This document shows positions 34,940 to 43,101 of a DNA stretch of 64,000 bases, piece by piece (position 1 is the first letter of the stretch; the number at the start of each line of letters is the position of its first letter). The DNA lies in contig NZ_LTBL01000001.1 in NCBI RefSeq assembly GCF_018687785.1, positions 1,541,780 through 1,605,779 on the forward strand, read 5' to 3'. This DNA comes from Methanovulcanius yangii. Lineage in GTDB: Archaea > Halobacteriota > Methanomicrobia > Methanomicrobiales > Methanomicrobiaceae. The notes beneath the pieces were generated by a model, which worked only from the letters and a program-made list of their open reading frames with translations, was not told the DNA's origin and searched no databases. Position numbers and translations under genes: made by a program.

Positions 34940-35389
34940 TCATTTTCCACCGGATTCGCCGGCCTTCCCCCTGCAAAATGCCTCGAATGCTCCCTGTACG
35001 TCGGCAGGCGCATCGGGGGAGTCCAGGAAGTCCACGAAGAGGCGGATGCGCCGGATTGACTCCTCGGAGAGTTCATGCTCCATCAGGCACGCATCCTCAT
35101 CCGCCGCCCGTTCGGAGACGCCAAGGAGGAGAAACAGCCGTTTCAGCGTGTCGTGCCGGAACTTGATCACCTCGGCAACCGCCCGGCCCTTTTCGGTCAG
35201 GGTCACCCCCTCATATTTCCGGTACTCGACCAGGTGCATGGCATCGAGCTTGCGAAACATCTCCACGACACTCGAGGGGCTGACGCCGAGGTCGCCCGCC
35301 ACATCCTTCGTCCGGGCGTAGCCCTTCTCGAGAATGACGTTTAATATGGCCTCAAGATAGTCTTCCGCCTTCCTGCTGAGGGAGTACAC
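34940..35389 (-). CDS. DtxR/MntR-family metal-dependent repressor
   Basis: The 149-aa protein has an N-terminal winged helix (AEDYLEAILNVILEKGYART, DLGVSPSSVVEMFRKLDAM) and a dimerisation/metal-binding domain (FRHDTLKRLFLLLGVSE, CLMEHELSEESIRRIRLF) with the expected Cys/Met/His/Glu ligands. It uses Fe2+ or Mn2+ as corepressor. It is the last gene of the feo cluster and likely represses it. The start is GTG at 35389. An SMR-like SH3 third domain is absent. Confidence 0.9.
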   Translation of the reverse strand: MYSLSRKAEDYLEAILNVILEKGYARTKDVAGDLGVSPSSVVEMFRKLDAMHLVEYRKYEGVTLTEKGRAVAEVIKFRHDTLKRLFLLLGVSERAADEDACLMEHELSEESIRRIRLFVDFLDSPDAPADVQGAFEAFCRGKAGESGGK

Positions 35390-35482
35390 AGGTTCATATG
35401 CACCATAATTTCCAAAAAGGATTTGCTTCCCCGCCGGCGGGAGGGGGACTTCCGGTCGCGGATACCACCGGCCCGGGGATGC

Positions 35483-35998
35483 TCAGGTTTCATGCCGTCG
35501 GACTCTCCCCCGGAAGACCAGGAGGAGGCCCACCGTGAAGGGGAGGAGGAGGACGGCGGGGGTATAGGGGGGTGCAAACCCGGCAAAAAATCCGGCCGGG
35601 GTGTTGAGGAACGCCGGGGACGAGGCGTCCGCCGGAATCGCCGCACAGAGCATTGCAAGGAGATCCGTCCCGGCAATCAGCCAGACAAGGATGGCGCCGA
35701 CCGCCACCTTTGCCGCCTGGTGCAGGGAGGTGGCCGCATGGGCGGCACCGCTGATGAGTAGGACGCCGCCGCAGGCCATCACCACTCCGCCCCACGCCCA
35801 GCGGAAGAAATCGTCCCCCGTGATGGTGAGTATGCCCCAGGTAAACCCGTCGCTGGCACCCGCCCAGACAAGGATGTCCGCACAGCCGAAGCCGAGCGTG
35901 ACCAGACCAAGGAGGGCCACATAGATGCTGTAGACCATCCCGGGCCCCCGGAGGGGAGAGGAAGGCCGGATAGTGCGGTTGGTGCCGGTGTGCTTCAC
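35483..35998 (-). CDS. Membrane protein encoded in the feo operon
   Basis: The 171-aa protein has four helices (about 22-42, 62-82, 95-115 and 142-160) and no recognised motif. Its GTG start directly follows the feoB permease stop (TAAGTG), so it is translationally coupled to iron uptake. It may assist the split FeoB pore; function unknown. Confidence 0.75.
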   Translation of the reverse strand: MKHTGTNRTIRPSSPLRGPGMVYSIYVALLGLVTLGFGCADILVWAGASDGFTWGILTITGDDFFRWAWGGVVMACGGVLLISGAAHAATSLHQAAKVAVGAILVWLIAGTDLLAMLCAAIPADASSPAFLNTPAGFFAGFAPPYTPAVLLLPFTVGLLLVFRGRVRRHET

Positions 35999-37213
35999 TT
36001 ATGCCACCCCCAGAAGGATGCCGATCGCATGGATCATCCCCCCGTAGACAAAGACCACGGCAAGGAGCACCGCAACCGATGCCAGAAGCTGGCGCCACCC
36101 CTCCCTGAGCATCACCACGAAGGTGGCGACACAGGGGAAGTAGATGGTGACGAGCACCACGGAGGCGATGAGCTGGTACGGGGTCATTGCGATGGTGGAG
36201 AGCTGGGCGATGGCGAGGTCCTTTCGCAGAAACGCCGCGATGAGCGGACCCGCGGTCTCCTTCGGCACGCCGAACCAGACGACGAAGACCGGTTCGAGGA
36301 GGTCGGCGAGCGCCTGGATCACCCCGCCAAGGTAGAGGAGGTTGACGAGGAGGATGCCGACGAGGACGAAGGGGACCGCCTCCTTCAAAAACGCCTTCGT
36401 CCGGTTCCAGAGCTTCTTTGCCACGTACTCCGGCACCGGCCAGTGGTAGGCCGGCACATCCACGAGGATCTCCGGGTTCTCCCCCGGAATCAGCCGGCTA
36501 AGGATGAACCCGAAGAGCCCGAAGCCGATGAGAAGGCAGAGGAAGACCACCCCGACGCTCTCCGGGATCACCGCCATCATGATGCCCAGCTGGGCACCGC
36601 AGGGGATGAAGAGGGCAAGGAGCGTCATCATGATGAACCGCTGCTTCTTCGTCTCGAGGATGCGGGTGGCGGTCACGGCGGGGACATTGCACCCGAGCCC
36701 GAGAATCGTGGGCACGATGGCGTACCCGTGCAGGCCGATCCGGTGAAGGACGGTGTCCATCAGGACGGCCAGCCGCGGCAGGTAGCCCGAGTCCTCCATG
36801 AGGGTCATCGTCAGGTAGAAGACGAGGACCGCCGGCAGCACGACACCGATGGAGACGAAGAATCCCGACGTGAGCACCCCGAACGCCTCGAGGCTGCTCT
36901 CTGCGAGGGGGTTTCCCACGAAGATGAAGTAATGCCAGCTTCCGGGGTCGGGCCAGACGGACTGGAGGTACGGGAGCCAGTAGCCGTCGAAGAGCTTCAC
37001 CATGAACCCGTCGGTCATAAGCGTGCCGGCAAACGAGGTGAAGATGCTCCAGAAGGCATAGAGGGCGGCAAGGGCGACCGGGATTCCCGTGAGCGGCCGG
37101 ACGGTCAGCTCACCCGCCACGTCCGCAAGGGACGGTTCGTAGCTGCCGGGGGTGACGGTGCGTGTCGCGAGGATATCGACCATCTCCCACCGTGCATCGG
37201 GTGACAGGACCAT
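35999..37213 (-). CDS. feoB: FeoB permease half (ferrous iron transport, separate gene)
   Basis: This 404-aa protein is only the membrane part of FeoB: helices with two Gate units, including LPRLAVLMDTVLHRIGLHGY, PTILGLGCNVPAVTATRILE and GPLIAAFLRKDLAIAQLS. In most organisms this is fused behind the G domain. Here the GTPase gene stops 5 bases upstream, and this gene has its own ATG preceded by GGGGGGTG. It imports Fe2+ across the cell membrane. Confidence 0.92.
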   Translation of the reverse strand: MVLSPDARWEMVDILATRTVTPGSYEPSLADVAGELTVRPLTGIPVALAALYAFWSIFTSFAGTLMTDGFMVKLFDGYWLPYLQSVWPDPGSWHYFIFVGNPLAESSLEAFGVLTSGFFVSIGVVLPAVLVFYLTMTLMEDSGYLPRLAVLMDTVLHRIGLHGYAIVPTILGLGCNVPAVTATRILETKKQRFIMMTLLALFIPCGAQLGIMMAVIPESVGVVFLCLLIGFGLFGFILSRLIPGENPEILVDVPAYHWPVPEYVAKKLWNRTKAFLKEAVPFVLVGILLVNLLYLGGVIQALADLLEPVFVVWFGVPKETAGPLIAAFLRKDLAIAQLSTIAMTPYQLIASVVLVTIYFPCVATFVVMLREGWRQLLASVAVLLAVVFVYGGMIHAIGILLGVA

Positions 37214-37218
37214 CGCGC

Positions 37219-37824
37219 TCAGCACCCCCCGCAGCCGCCGCAGCCGAAACACCCGCGGCCCGGTTCCGTCTCCCCGCCTTCGCCTCGCAGCCGCCGTGAG
37301 ACGGCCATCACATCCGCCACCCGCGCCTTGCGCAGCATCTCCGCAAGGGAGCGGACCCCCTCGCCGCTGATCGCGGTCGTCGGGATGACGGGGATGCCAA
37401 GGAGGCGCTGAAGTTCGGCGGTATCGACGGTGATCTGCTTCTCATGGGCGGCATCGATCATATTGACCGCGAGGATGCAGGGCATGCCCCGCTCCATCAC
37501 CTCGAGGGCAAGGTAGAGCCCCCGTTCAATCCGGGTCGCATCGAGGACGATCATCACGACGGCATCCGGATGGTGCCGGAGCATCCGGACCGCGACCTCC
37601 TCCGCCGCATCCCGCGGTTCGAGGGAGTACGTGCCGGGCACATCGATGATCACGTAGGTCCGGTTGCCCTCGATGAGGGTTCCCTTCGTAAAATCAACCG
37701 TCGTCCCCGGATAGTTCGAGACCACCGCATTTCCGCCCGTCATCCGGTTGAAGAGAGCACTCTTCCCCACGTTCGGGTTGCCGACCATGAGGACGGTCGT
37801 GACCTCACCTGCCTCCGCCACCAT
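37219..37824 (-). CDS. feoB: FeoB GTPase half with Cys-rich tail
   Basis: The 201-aa protein is the FeoB G domain: P-loop GNPNVGKS at 15-22, G3 DVPGTYSLEP, G4 NMID, plus helical GDI-like residues. It ends in four Cys spaced by two residues (C192, C195, C198, C201 in CFGCGGCGGC), followed by TGA. GGAGGT lies 5 bases before the ATG at 37824. The natural Cys-rich end and the separate ribosome site before the permease argue that the split is real and not a frameshift. The Cys tail might bind iron or an Fe-S cluster. Confidence 0.92.
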   Translation of the reverse strand: MVAEAGEVTTVLMVGNPNVGKSALFNRMTGGNAVVSNYPGTTVDFTKGTLIEGNRTYVIIDVPGTYSLEPRDAAEEVAVRMLRHHPDAVVMIVLDATRIERGLYLALEVMERGMPCILAVNMIDAAHEKQITVDTAELQRLLGIPVIPTTAISGEGVRSLAEMLRKARVADVMAVSRRLRGEGGETEPGRGCFGCGGCGGC

Positions 37825-37825
37825 T

Positions 37826-38062
37826 CTATACCTCCGGCGGGGGGGTGACGAGCACATCCACCCGCTCTGCGGTACCGATGCCCATCGCGATCTCGACCTC
37901 GCCGGAGAGGACGACCACCGGACCCTTCGCCGGCTGCCGTGTGACCATTTTGACGGCCTTTCCGGTCCGGAGCCCCAGGCACATCAGGTCATGGACAGGG
38001 CCGTGGATGGTATCGATGATGCCGGTCTCTCCCGATGCAAGATCTGCAAGGCGTTTCTTCAT
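37826..38062 (-). CDS. feoA: FeoA-like SH3 protein (second copy)
   Basis: The 78-aa protein has the FeoA pattern: ADLASGETGIIDTIHG, HDLMCLGLRTGKAVKMV, and GPVVVLSGEVEIAMG. FeoA binds FeoB and modulates iron uptake. It overlaps the first feoA by ATGA and is one base from the GTPase gene. Confidence 0.9.
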   Translation of the reverse strand: MKKRLADLASGETGIIDTIHGPVHDLMCLGLRTGKAVKMVTRQPAKGPVVVLSGEVEIAMGIGTAERVDVLVTPPPEV

Positions 38063-38301
38063 ATCTCCATCCTCCGGACCCGGACCTTTGCGGCCATTCC
38101 CCGTCCGAGGGCGACCGTCGTCCCCTGCACGCCGACGACCACGGGTCCGTGCGAGGAGGAGACCACCGTCACAACGGACCCTTCGGCAATGCCCCGCAGG
38201 GCAAGATTCTGCCGGGTGCCATGGCCGCCTTCCACTGCCGTGACACAGACACGGCTCCCCGGTGATATGGTATTCAGGAACATGGGATTGTCACTCATCA
38301 T
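38059..38301 (-). CDS. feoA: FeoA-like SH3 protein (first copy)
   Basis: The 80-aa protein is a second FeoA-type domain: TISPGSRVCVTAVEGGHGTR, NLALRGIAEGSVVTVV, and GTTVALGRGMAAKVRV. It is the first gene of the feo operon. Two adjacent ATGs (38301, 38298) are possible starts. A TATA-like ATTATTTAG at about 38331-38340 (minus strand) lies 30-40 bases upstream. Confidence 0.88.
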   Translation of the reverse strand: MMSDNPMFLNTISPGSRVCVTAVEGGHGTRQNLALRGIAEGSVVTVVSSSHGPVVVGVQGTTVALGRGMAAKVRVRRMEI

Positions 38302-38368
38302 GTCTGCCGTTCGGTCGGTATGAACCCATTCCTAAATAATTTCGGCTTTTTTGAAAAAAGAAATGAAT

Positions 38369-38394
38369 TTTCGGATTTTAGAGGGAATCCGAAA
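38369..38394. promoter_or_regulatory. Inverted repeat upstream of feo / end of CMD gene
   Basis: TTTCGGATT-N8-AATCCGAAA has perfect 9-bp arms. It lies about 30 bases upstream of the feo TATA element, suiting a metal-regulator operator. On the minus strand it is also followed by a T-rich tract (CTTTTTTC near 38354), so it could equally terminate the upstream gene at 38492. Confidence 0.45.
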
Positions 38395-38491
38395 CACTCT
38401 GTGGGGAAGATCCCGTCCCGTGGGGGATCGCCGTTCCACGTCCCCGGGGAAGAACCGCCGCAGACCGGCGCACCGGACACCCGACAGGCGT

Positions 38492-38920
38492 CTATTCCTC
38501 GTCGGGGATGGCATCCCGCATGACGCGGTAGGCTCCGCCGAGAATGCCGGTCTTGCCGATGGTGGCGGCGATCGCGATGGCATCCCGGACCTGCTCCCGT
38601 GTTGCGCCCTCCTTCAGGGCGGCACCGATGTGCACCTTCAGGCAGCCATCCGCCCCGGTGGCCGCCGCGGCGGCAACAGCGATCAGTTCGGCTGTCATAC
38701 GGCCCATGCTCTCCGGATTGAAGGTATACAGATCACCGAGGCCGTTGAAGGCAAAAGCGTCGGGGCGTTCCCTGAGGATGGGCAGGATGAACGGGATTCG
38801 CCCAAGTGTCTCTTCAAACTGTTCGAAGACGCCGTCGCAGATCTCTTCCTTATTCTCGAGGAATGCATCGATTGTGGTACTGGTATCTGGATTCATGGAG
38901 AAATAGAGATCTGTCGTCAT
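38492..38920 (-). CDS. Carboxymuconolactone decarboxylase/AhpD-family protein
   Basis: The 142-aa protein has the AhpD-like core: MTAELIAVAAAAATGADGC, then LKVHIGAALKEGATREQVRD, and AIAIAATIGKTGILGG. The usual CxxC active site is reduced to one Cys (GCLKVH), as in several non-peroxidase members. It probably handles peroxide, thiols or a small carbonyl substrate; not determinable. No ribosome site precedes the ATG closely. Confidence 0.83.
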   Translation of the reverse strand: MTTDLYFSMNPDTSTTIDAFLENKEEICDGVFEQFEETLGRIPFILPILRERPDAFAFNGLGDLYTFNPESMGRMTAELIAVAAAAATGADGCLKVHIGAALKEGATREQVRDAIAIAATIGKTGILGGAYRVMRDAIPDEE

Positions 38921-39002
38921 CCACCCTTAAGAACACGCTTTGGGCACGGACCCTCCCATGCGACGGAACACCCGTGTCGCCAACAGCGCAGGCATTCGCC
39001 CC

Positions 39003-39254
39003 TCAGATATCCTTCGAGAAGACGTCCGCCCCCCATTTTTTCAGGTGCGCCCTCAACCAGCGCTGGGCCTCCCCGCCGTCGGGAAACCCATCCCTGAGGA
39101 GTATCTTCTCATACCCGCCTTCGGCCAGGAGATAAAACCCGTACACTCCCCAGATGCCATTCACCTCCTCGGTCATGAATGTTGAGAACTGGTGCAGGTT
39201 GAAGAACACCTCATCCCGGCCGTCGGGAAAGAGGCCGATGAATACCGGTTTCAT
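39003..39254 (-). CDS. Small conserved orphan, paralogue 1
   Basis: This 83-aa protein starts MKPVFIGLFPDGRDEVFFNL and is clearly paralogous to the gene at 40354 (shared MKPVFI, NL.Q..SFM, GVYGFYLLAEGGYEKILLRD-type block, and W.....WG..IF end). A TATA box (CAGTATATATGC, minus strand, 39276-39287) is centred 27 bases before the ATG, so the transcript is probably leaderless. No function is known; the form suggests a small single-domain cytosolic protein. Confidence 0.7.
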   Translation of the reverse strand: MKPVFIGLFPDGRDEVFFNLHQFSTFMTEEVNGIWGVYGFYLLAEGGYEKILLRDGFPDGGEAQRWLRAHLKKWGADVFSKDI

Positions 39255-39360
39255 ACTGCTCCAATGGGCATCAACGCATATATACTGCTATGGGCCCCGG
39301 CGGGCCGGGACGGCCTGTCGGGGGCACCGGCCCGCGCCCGCCACGCTCCTCCGGTGATAC

Positions 39361-39369
39361 CTTTATGTA
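39361..39369 (+). promoter_or_regulatory. TATA box of ferredoxin gene
   Basis: CTTTATGTA predicts a start near 39391 and a leader of about 18 bases that contains GAGGAG before the ATG. Confidence 0.55.
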
Positions 39370-39408
39370 GGGGGGCCTGAGTATAGACGTCAATCAAACG
39401 AGGAGACG

Positions 39409-39636
39409 ATGATGACAAAAGTGAGCATTGACCGTGAAGAATGCACCGGGTGTTCCCAGTGCTGGGAAGACTGTCCGGAGGTTTTTGAAGAAGGGCCCGA
39501 TGACAACCTGAGCCGTATCGTGAAAAAATACCGCACCGATGATGACGGTGCGGAGGGCGACATCCCCGATGACCTCGTCGAATGTGCCCGGGACGCTGCC
39601 GACTCGTGTCCCGTCGAGGTCATCACCGTCGACTAA
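39409..39636 (+). CDS. Small ferredoxin ([4Fe-4S])
   Basis: The 75-aa acidic protein has the cluster motif C12-C15-C18-C22 (CTGCSQCWEDCP) and a further Cys near the end (DSCPVEVI). This is a single-cluster ferredoxin with a long acidic insertion (EGPDDNLSRIV...DDDGAEGDIPDD) in place of the second cluster. Its partner is unknown. GAGGAG lies 4 bases before the first ATG; an ATG three bases later is the alternative. Confidence 0.9.
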   Translation: MMTKVSIDREECTGCSQCWEDCPEVFEEGPDDNLSRIVKKYRTDDDGAEGDIPDDLVECARDAADSCPVEVITVD

Positions 39637-39673
39637 AAACGACACGGTGACCGGGCCAGGGGAATTAACCCTG

Positions 39674-39958
39674 TCATTCCACTTTTTTCAGGTATTTGAG
39701 ATACTCCGCATAGACGGCGTCCGCGTACGCCGCCTCCTTTTTCGTCGGAACATAATTGAGAGCCTTCACGCGGGCGAGGAGGGCGTCTTTGATCGCCGCC
39801 ACCCCCTCCGGCCGGTGGTCCGCCACCTCCCTGATGATGAACGCCAGCCGGTTGATGCCGACCTCCTTGCCGTCCACCGTGATGATGACGACATCGCTTC
39901 CCTTCGGGACCATCCCGCCGCAGATGGTGCAGTAGTCTCCGTCCTTGTCGTCTGCCAT
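39674..39958 (-). CDS. Small protein with CxxC knuckle
   Basis: The 94-aa protein begins MADDKDGDYCTICGGMVPKG, with C10 and C13 forming half of a zinc or redox site, and ends in a Tyr/Lys-rich helix (YADAVYAEYLKYLKKVE). The middle contains VIITVDGKEVGINRLAFII. It is 15 bases downstream of a cupin gene and probably cotranscribed. Not recognised. Confidence 0.7.
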   Translation of the reverse strand: MADDKDGDYCTICGGMVPKGSDVVIITVDGKEVGINRLAFIIREVADHRPEGVAAIKDALLARVKALNYVPTKKEAAYADAVYAEYLKYLKKVE

Positions 39959-39972
39959 GCCCCGCGTCCCCC

Positions 39973-40308
39973 TCAGGCCCGGATCATCGTAAGCATCATC
40001 TTGAACTTCGTCACCGCCGAGAGGGCATGCGGGGCATTTGCCGGGAAGATGATCGTATCCCCTTCCGTCATCCGGTGCGTCTCCCCCGAGAGCCAGACCT
40101 CGCACTCGCCCTCGAGGATGGTGACGAGGGCGTCATAGGGCGCGGTATGCTCGCTCAGGCCCTCGTCCTCGTCGAACGAGAAGAGAGTGACCGTCCCGAC
40201 CGGTTTGTTGATGATCATCCTGCTCGCCACCGTTCCCTCCTGGTATGCCACCAGATCTTTGAGGCGCAGAACGGCCCCTTTGATCTCATTGCGTTTCTCT
40301 TCCGTCAT
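39973..40308 (-). CDS. Cupin-domain protein (1)
   Basis: The 111-aa protein has one cupin barrel: VTLFSFDEDEGLSEHTAPYD (motif 1 with one His) and EGDTIIFPANAPHALSAV (motif 2). The metal ligands are partly changed, so catalysis is uncertain. GAGGA lies 8 bases before the ATG. It follows the small orphan at 40354 in the same direction. Confidence 0.82.
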   Translation of the reverse strand: MTEEKRNEIKGAVLRLKDLVAYQEGTVASRMIINKPVGTVTLFSFDEDEGLSEHTAPYDALVTILEGECEVWLSGETHRMTEGDTIIFPANAPHALSAVTKFKMMLTMIRA

Positions 40309-40353
40309 GTATCAGTTCCTCATACCGATGACCTGCCAGCCCCTGCCGGGCCT

Positions 40354-40644
40354 TCAGATAAGCTCGCCCGTCCCTTCCGCCGCGGCTGCCTCTTCACCCG
40401 TCGGATCGAAGATCGCGACACCCCATTCGACCAGTTTTGCGTCCAGCCACTCACGCCCGTCGTCCTTTGAGGAGAATCCGTCCTTCAGGATGATATTCTC
40501 GTAATTCCCCCCGTTATAGAGGGTGCCGTAGACGGTGGCACCGGCGCCTTCCTCCATGATGACCATAAAGGAGGTGATCTGGTTGAGATTGAACAGGGCT
40601 TCGTGATTCCCGGGAAGGGGAATTCTGATAAAGACCGGCTTCAT
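40354..40644 (-). CDS. Small conserved orphan, paralogue 2
   Basis: The 96-aa protein starts MKPVFIRIPLPGNHEALFNL and is paralogous to the gene at 39003, with an acidic extra tail (DPTGEEAAAAEGTGELI). TATA sequence TTTGATATAG (minus strand, 40666-40675) is centred 26 bases before the ATG, giving a leaderless transcript; this argues against the longer frame starting at 40662. It may be the first gene of a unit with cupin 1 and the CxxC protein. Confidence 0.72.
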   Translation of the reverse strand: MKPVFIRIPLPGNHEALFNLNQITSFMVIMEEGAGATVYGTLYNGGNYENIILKDGFSSKDDGREWLDAKLVEWGVAIFDPTGEEAAAAEGTGELI

Positions 40645-40728
40645 GAATGTGTGTTGGCGCACCCCCTATATCAAAGTGTACGTATGGTGGCAGATAACGG
40701 GGAACAGCGGTGAATTCCTGTATTATTA

Positions 40729-41067
40729 TCAGAGCAGTTTCGTCTCCGCCACCGGCCGCGGCACCTTCACGACGAGCACCCGGAAGATGCCGTCCCCTTC
40801 GTTTCTCCAGAGATGCGGAATCTGAGCAGGGCTGTCGACCAGATGGTCGGGCCCCACCTCTTCCTCCTCATCGCCGATACGGACGATGCCGCACCCTTCC
40901 AGCACATAGAAGAATACATCGACCGGTGTCTTGTGCAGCTTCAGGGACTCCCCCGGCTGCAGGGTGATGTGCACGCCGACGGCATGCTCCGTATCATAGA
41001 TCTTCCGGGCGTCCACGCCGTGCGGGTTCGGGCCGGACGGGACCCCGGCAACATCGACAATCATCAT
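40729..41067 (-). CDS. Cupin-domain protein (2)
   Basis: The 112-aa protein has a cupin barrel with VHITLQPGESLKLHKTPVDV (motif 1, His and Glu), then FFYVLEGCGIVRIGDEEEEV and SPAQIPHLWRNEG (motif 2 with His). Metal binding is plausible. A TATA-like GATTGATATG (minus strand, about 41090-41099) is centred 27 bases before the first of two ATGs, again leaderless. Substrate unknown. Confidence 0.82.
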   Translation of the reverse strand: MMIVDVAGVPSGPNPHGVDARKIYDTEHAVGVHITLQPGESLKLHKTPVDVFFYVLEGCGIVRIGDEEEEVGPDHLVDSPAQIPHLWRNEGDGIFRVLVVKVPRPVAETKLL

Positions 41068-41272
41068 GGGGAAAAGATGGCGTCACCGTCATATCAATCT
41101 GTAGGTATCCCGGAGGAAACCCGGCAAACGGTCACCGCTGCATACCCGACCGCCGTCTGATCTCATTTGTTTCCTTTTGCCCGGGATATGAAGGGATTAT
41201 CTGGCTTGAATGCTATTACCATCATAAGTGGCCGGCATGCAAACCCGTCCGGTCGAACAGAGAGGTATCCAT

Positions 41273-41998
41273 ATGACATCCAGAAATATGAGCATCATCG
41301 CAATTCTCATGATCCTCATGCTCCTCACCATGCCGGCGGCCGCGGCGGCAGGCGGGGTGATGGGCATGACGATACAGGCAGGAAAGAGCACCCAGGCACC
41401 GGGAGACGGAGCGGGGCAGCAGCCGACGCAGGCCCCCGGCTTAGCGAACCAGTCGCAGGCAGGCACCCTTCTGCAGACGCAGACACAGGACCAGCTCAAA
41501 GCCTGCGAACCCGGGACCGCCTGCAACGGATCCGAGCTGCGCCGGATGGTCGCCGAACAGGAACAGCTGATCAATGCCGCCGCCGACCAGCAGATCAGAG
41601 AGTCGAACACCGTCCGGCTCGCCGTCCACACGTTCACCATCGCAGCTCCTCTCCTTGGAAACGAAAGCGGCCGGATGCTCGGACTTGCCGGGCAGGTGAA
41701 CACCTCGGCACAGGTGACCCTTCAGGCCGAGGAGCGGATCCAGACCAGGAGTGCCATCATGCGGGCACTCTTCGGTGGTGACGCCGGGGCGGCCGCAATC
41801 CTCCAGCAGGAGATCACCGCCAATCAGGAACGCATCACCGAGATGAACCAGCTCATCGACGAATGTGACTGCGACCCCGAGACCCGCGAGGTCCTCATGG
41901 AACAGGTTGCCCTCCTCGAACAGGAGCAGCAGCGCCTCCGTGACCTTGCACAGGGCGAAGTGGCGGATACCGGCCTTCTGGGCTGGCTCTTCAGGTAA
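41273..41998 (+). CDS. Exported coiled-coil protein
   Basis: The 241-aa protein has a signal peptide (MTSRNMSIIAILMILMLLTM, then PAAAAAGG), a Gln/Ala-rich linker (STQAPGDGAGQQPTQAPGL) and long helical segments rich in Gln/Glu (LRRMVAEQEQLINAAADQQI; QEITANQERITEMNQLIDE; LEQEQQRLRDLA). It ends GLLGWLFR, a possible membrane-contact tail. Cys pairs (CEPGTAC, CDC) may form disulfides. GAGAGG lies 7 bases before the ATG. Function unknown; a run of T after the stop (42004-42012) may terminate it. Confidence 0.75.
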   Translation: MTSRNMSIIAILMILMLLTMPAAAAAGGVMGMTIQAGKSTQAPGDGAGQQPTQAPGLANQSQAGTLLQTQTQDQLKACEPGTACNGSELRRMVAEQEQLINAAADQQIRESNTVRLAVHTFTIAAPLLGNESGRMLGLAGQVNTSAQVTLQAEERIQTRSAIMRALFGGDAGAAAILQQEITANQERITEMNQLIDECDCDPETREVLMEQVALLEQEQQRLRDLAQGEVADTGLLGWLFR

Positions 41999-42237
41999 CC
42001 ATCTTTTTTTTGGCGCTATAGTTCGGCCCCTCTTCCCCGGTGCATACGCCGTCTCCGGGAGCAGGGCCCGTTCGCCCCTCACCCACGGGCACCATGCAAA
42101 AACGTGCAAACAACTGGTTAGCAGAGAAATATCCATAATGATCGCTTCATTGTTCAGCACGCATAAAATAAACTGCATTTACTTAACACAGCGTCTAATC
42201 AAAATCGTTTAATTTCCTTCCTGTCTAAATTACACAT

Positions 42238-43062
42238 ATGAGTAAAAAACTGATGGGTATCGCGGCGCTCTGTGTCGCACTCCTCGCTGCCTGCATGATC
42301 TGCGGATGCACGGGAGAGGCGGCGACGGACACGCCCGCGGCCGGAACACCGGCCGCATCCGAAGAGTCCCTCGTCGTCTTCTGTGGTGCGGGACTTCGCG
42401 AACCGATGGACGAGATCGCCCAGGTCTACCAGGACCGGACGGGAACGGAGATACGGTACACCTACGGCGGTTCGGCTCAGCTGCTCTCGCAGATTGAACT
42501 CCTGCAGGAGGGCGATGCCTACATGCCCGGTGCAAAGTCGTACATCGACTCGGCCGCTGAGAAGGGCTTCATCGCCGGCAGCACTCCCTGCATCTACCAC
42601 GTGCTCGCAATTGCCGTCCAGCCCGGCAACCCGCTGAACATCACCAGCCTTGAAGACCTGACGGAGGACGGCGTCCGCGTCGCCATCGGCGAACCGACCG
42701 GCCCTGCGGTAGGCAGTGCGGCAAAGAAGATGCTTGACAAGGCGGGCTACTGGGAGGATATTCAGGACAACATCGTGGTCCGGTCCGGCACGGTGAATGA
42801 ACTGCTCGTCTACACGACGATGGACCAGGCAGACGCCGCCATCATCTGGGAAGACCTTCTCGACAACTCCGACCTCGAACAGGTCGATATCCCCATCGAC
42901 GAGGGGTTCATCAAGGTCGTCCCCATCGGCACACTGACCTTCTCCGAAAACCCGGACGAGGCAGAAGCATTCGCGGACTTCGTTGCATCTGACGAAGGAC
43001 TTGCCATCTTCGAAAAACACGGATTCGAGACCTACCCCTGCGCAAAGTACGGGGATGCCTGA
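42238..43062 (+). CDS. Molybdate/tungstate-type ABC substrate-binding lipoprotein (1)
   Basis: The 274-aa protein has a lipoprotein signal (LCVALLAACMICGCTG) and a ModA-like type II binding fold: SLVVFCGAGLREPMDEIAQV, YGGSAQLLSQIELLQEGDAY, and ADAAIIWEDLL. Family members bind molybdate, tungstate or sulfate. No strong ribosome site is present; a TATA-like GTTTAATTT near 42207 suggests a short leader. It is the first gene of a five-gene operon. Confidence 0.88.
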   Translation: MSKKLMGIAALCVALLAACMICGCTGEAATDTPAAGTPAASEESLVVFCGAGLREPMDEIAQVYQDRTGTEIRYTYGGSAQLLSQIELLQEGDAYMPGAKSYIDSAAEKGFIAGSTPCIYHVLAIAVQPGNPLNITSLEDLTEDGVRVAIGEPTGPAVGSAAKKMLDKAGYWEDIQDNIVVRSGTVNELLVYTTMDQADAAIIWEDLLDNSDLEQVDIPIDEGFIKVVPIGTLTFSENPDEAEAFADFVASDEGLAIFEKHGFETYPCAKYGDA

Positions 43063-43101
43063 TATCCGTCACCCACTCTTTTTTCGACTGACATTATCGG
43101 A

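Noticed and set aside
37213-37252. feoB as a frameshifted single gene
   Set aside because: The GTPase ends in a natural Cys-rich tail and the permease has its own ribosome site and ATG, so a genuine split is more likely; relatives would confirm.
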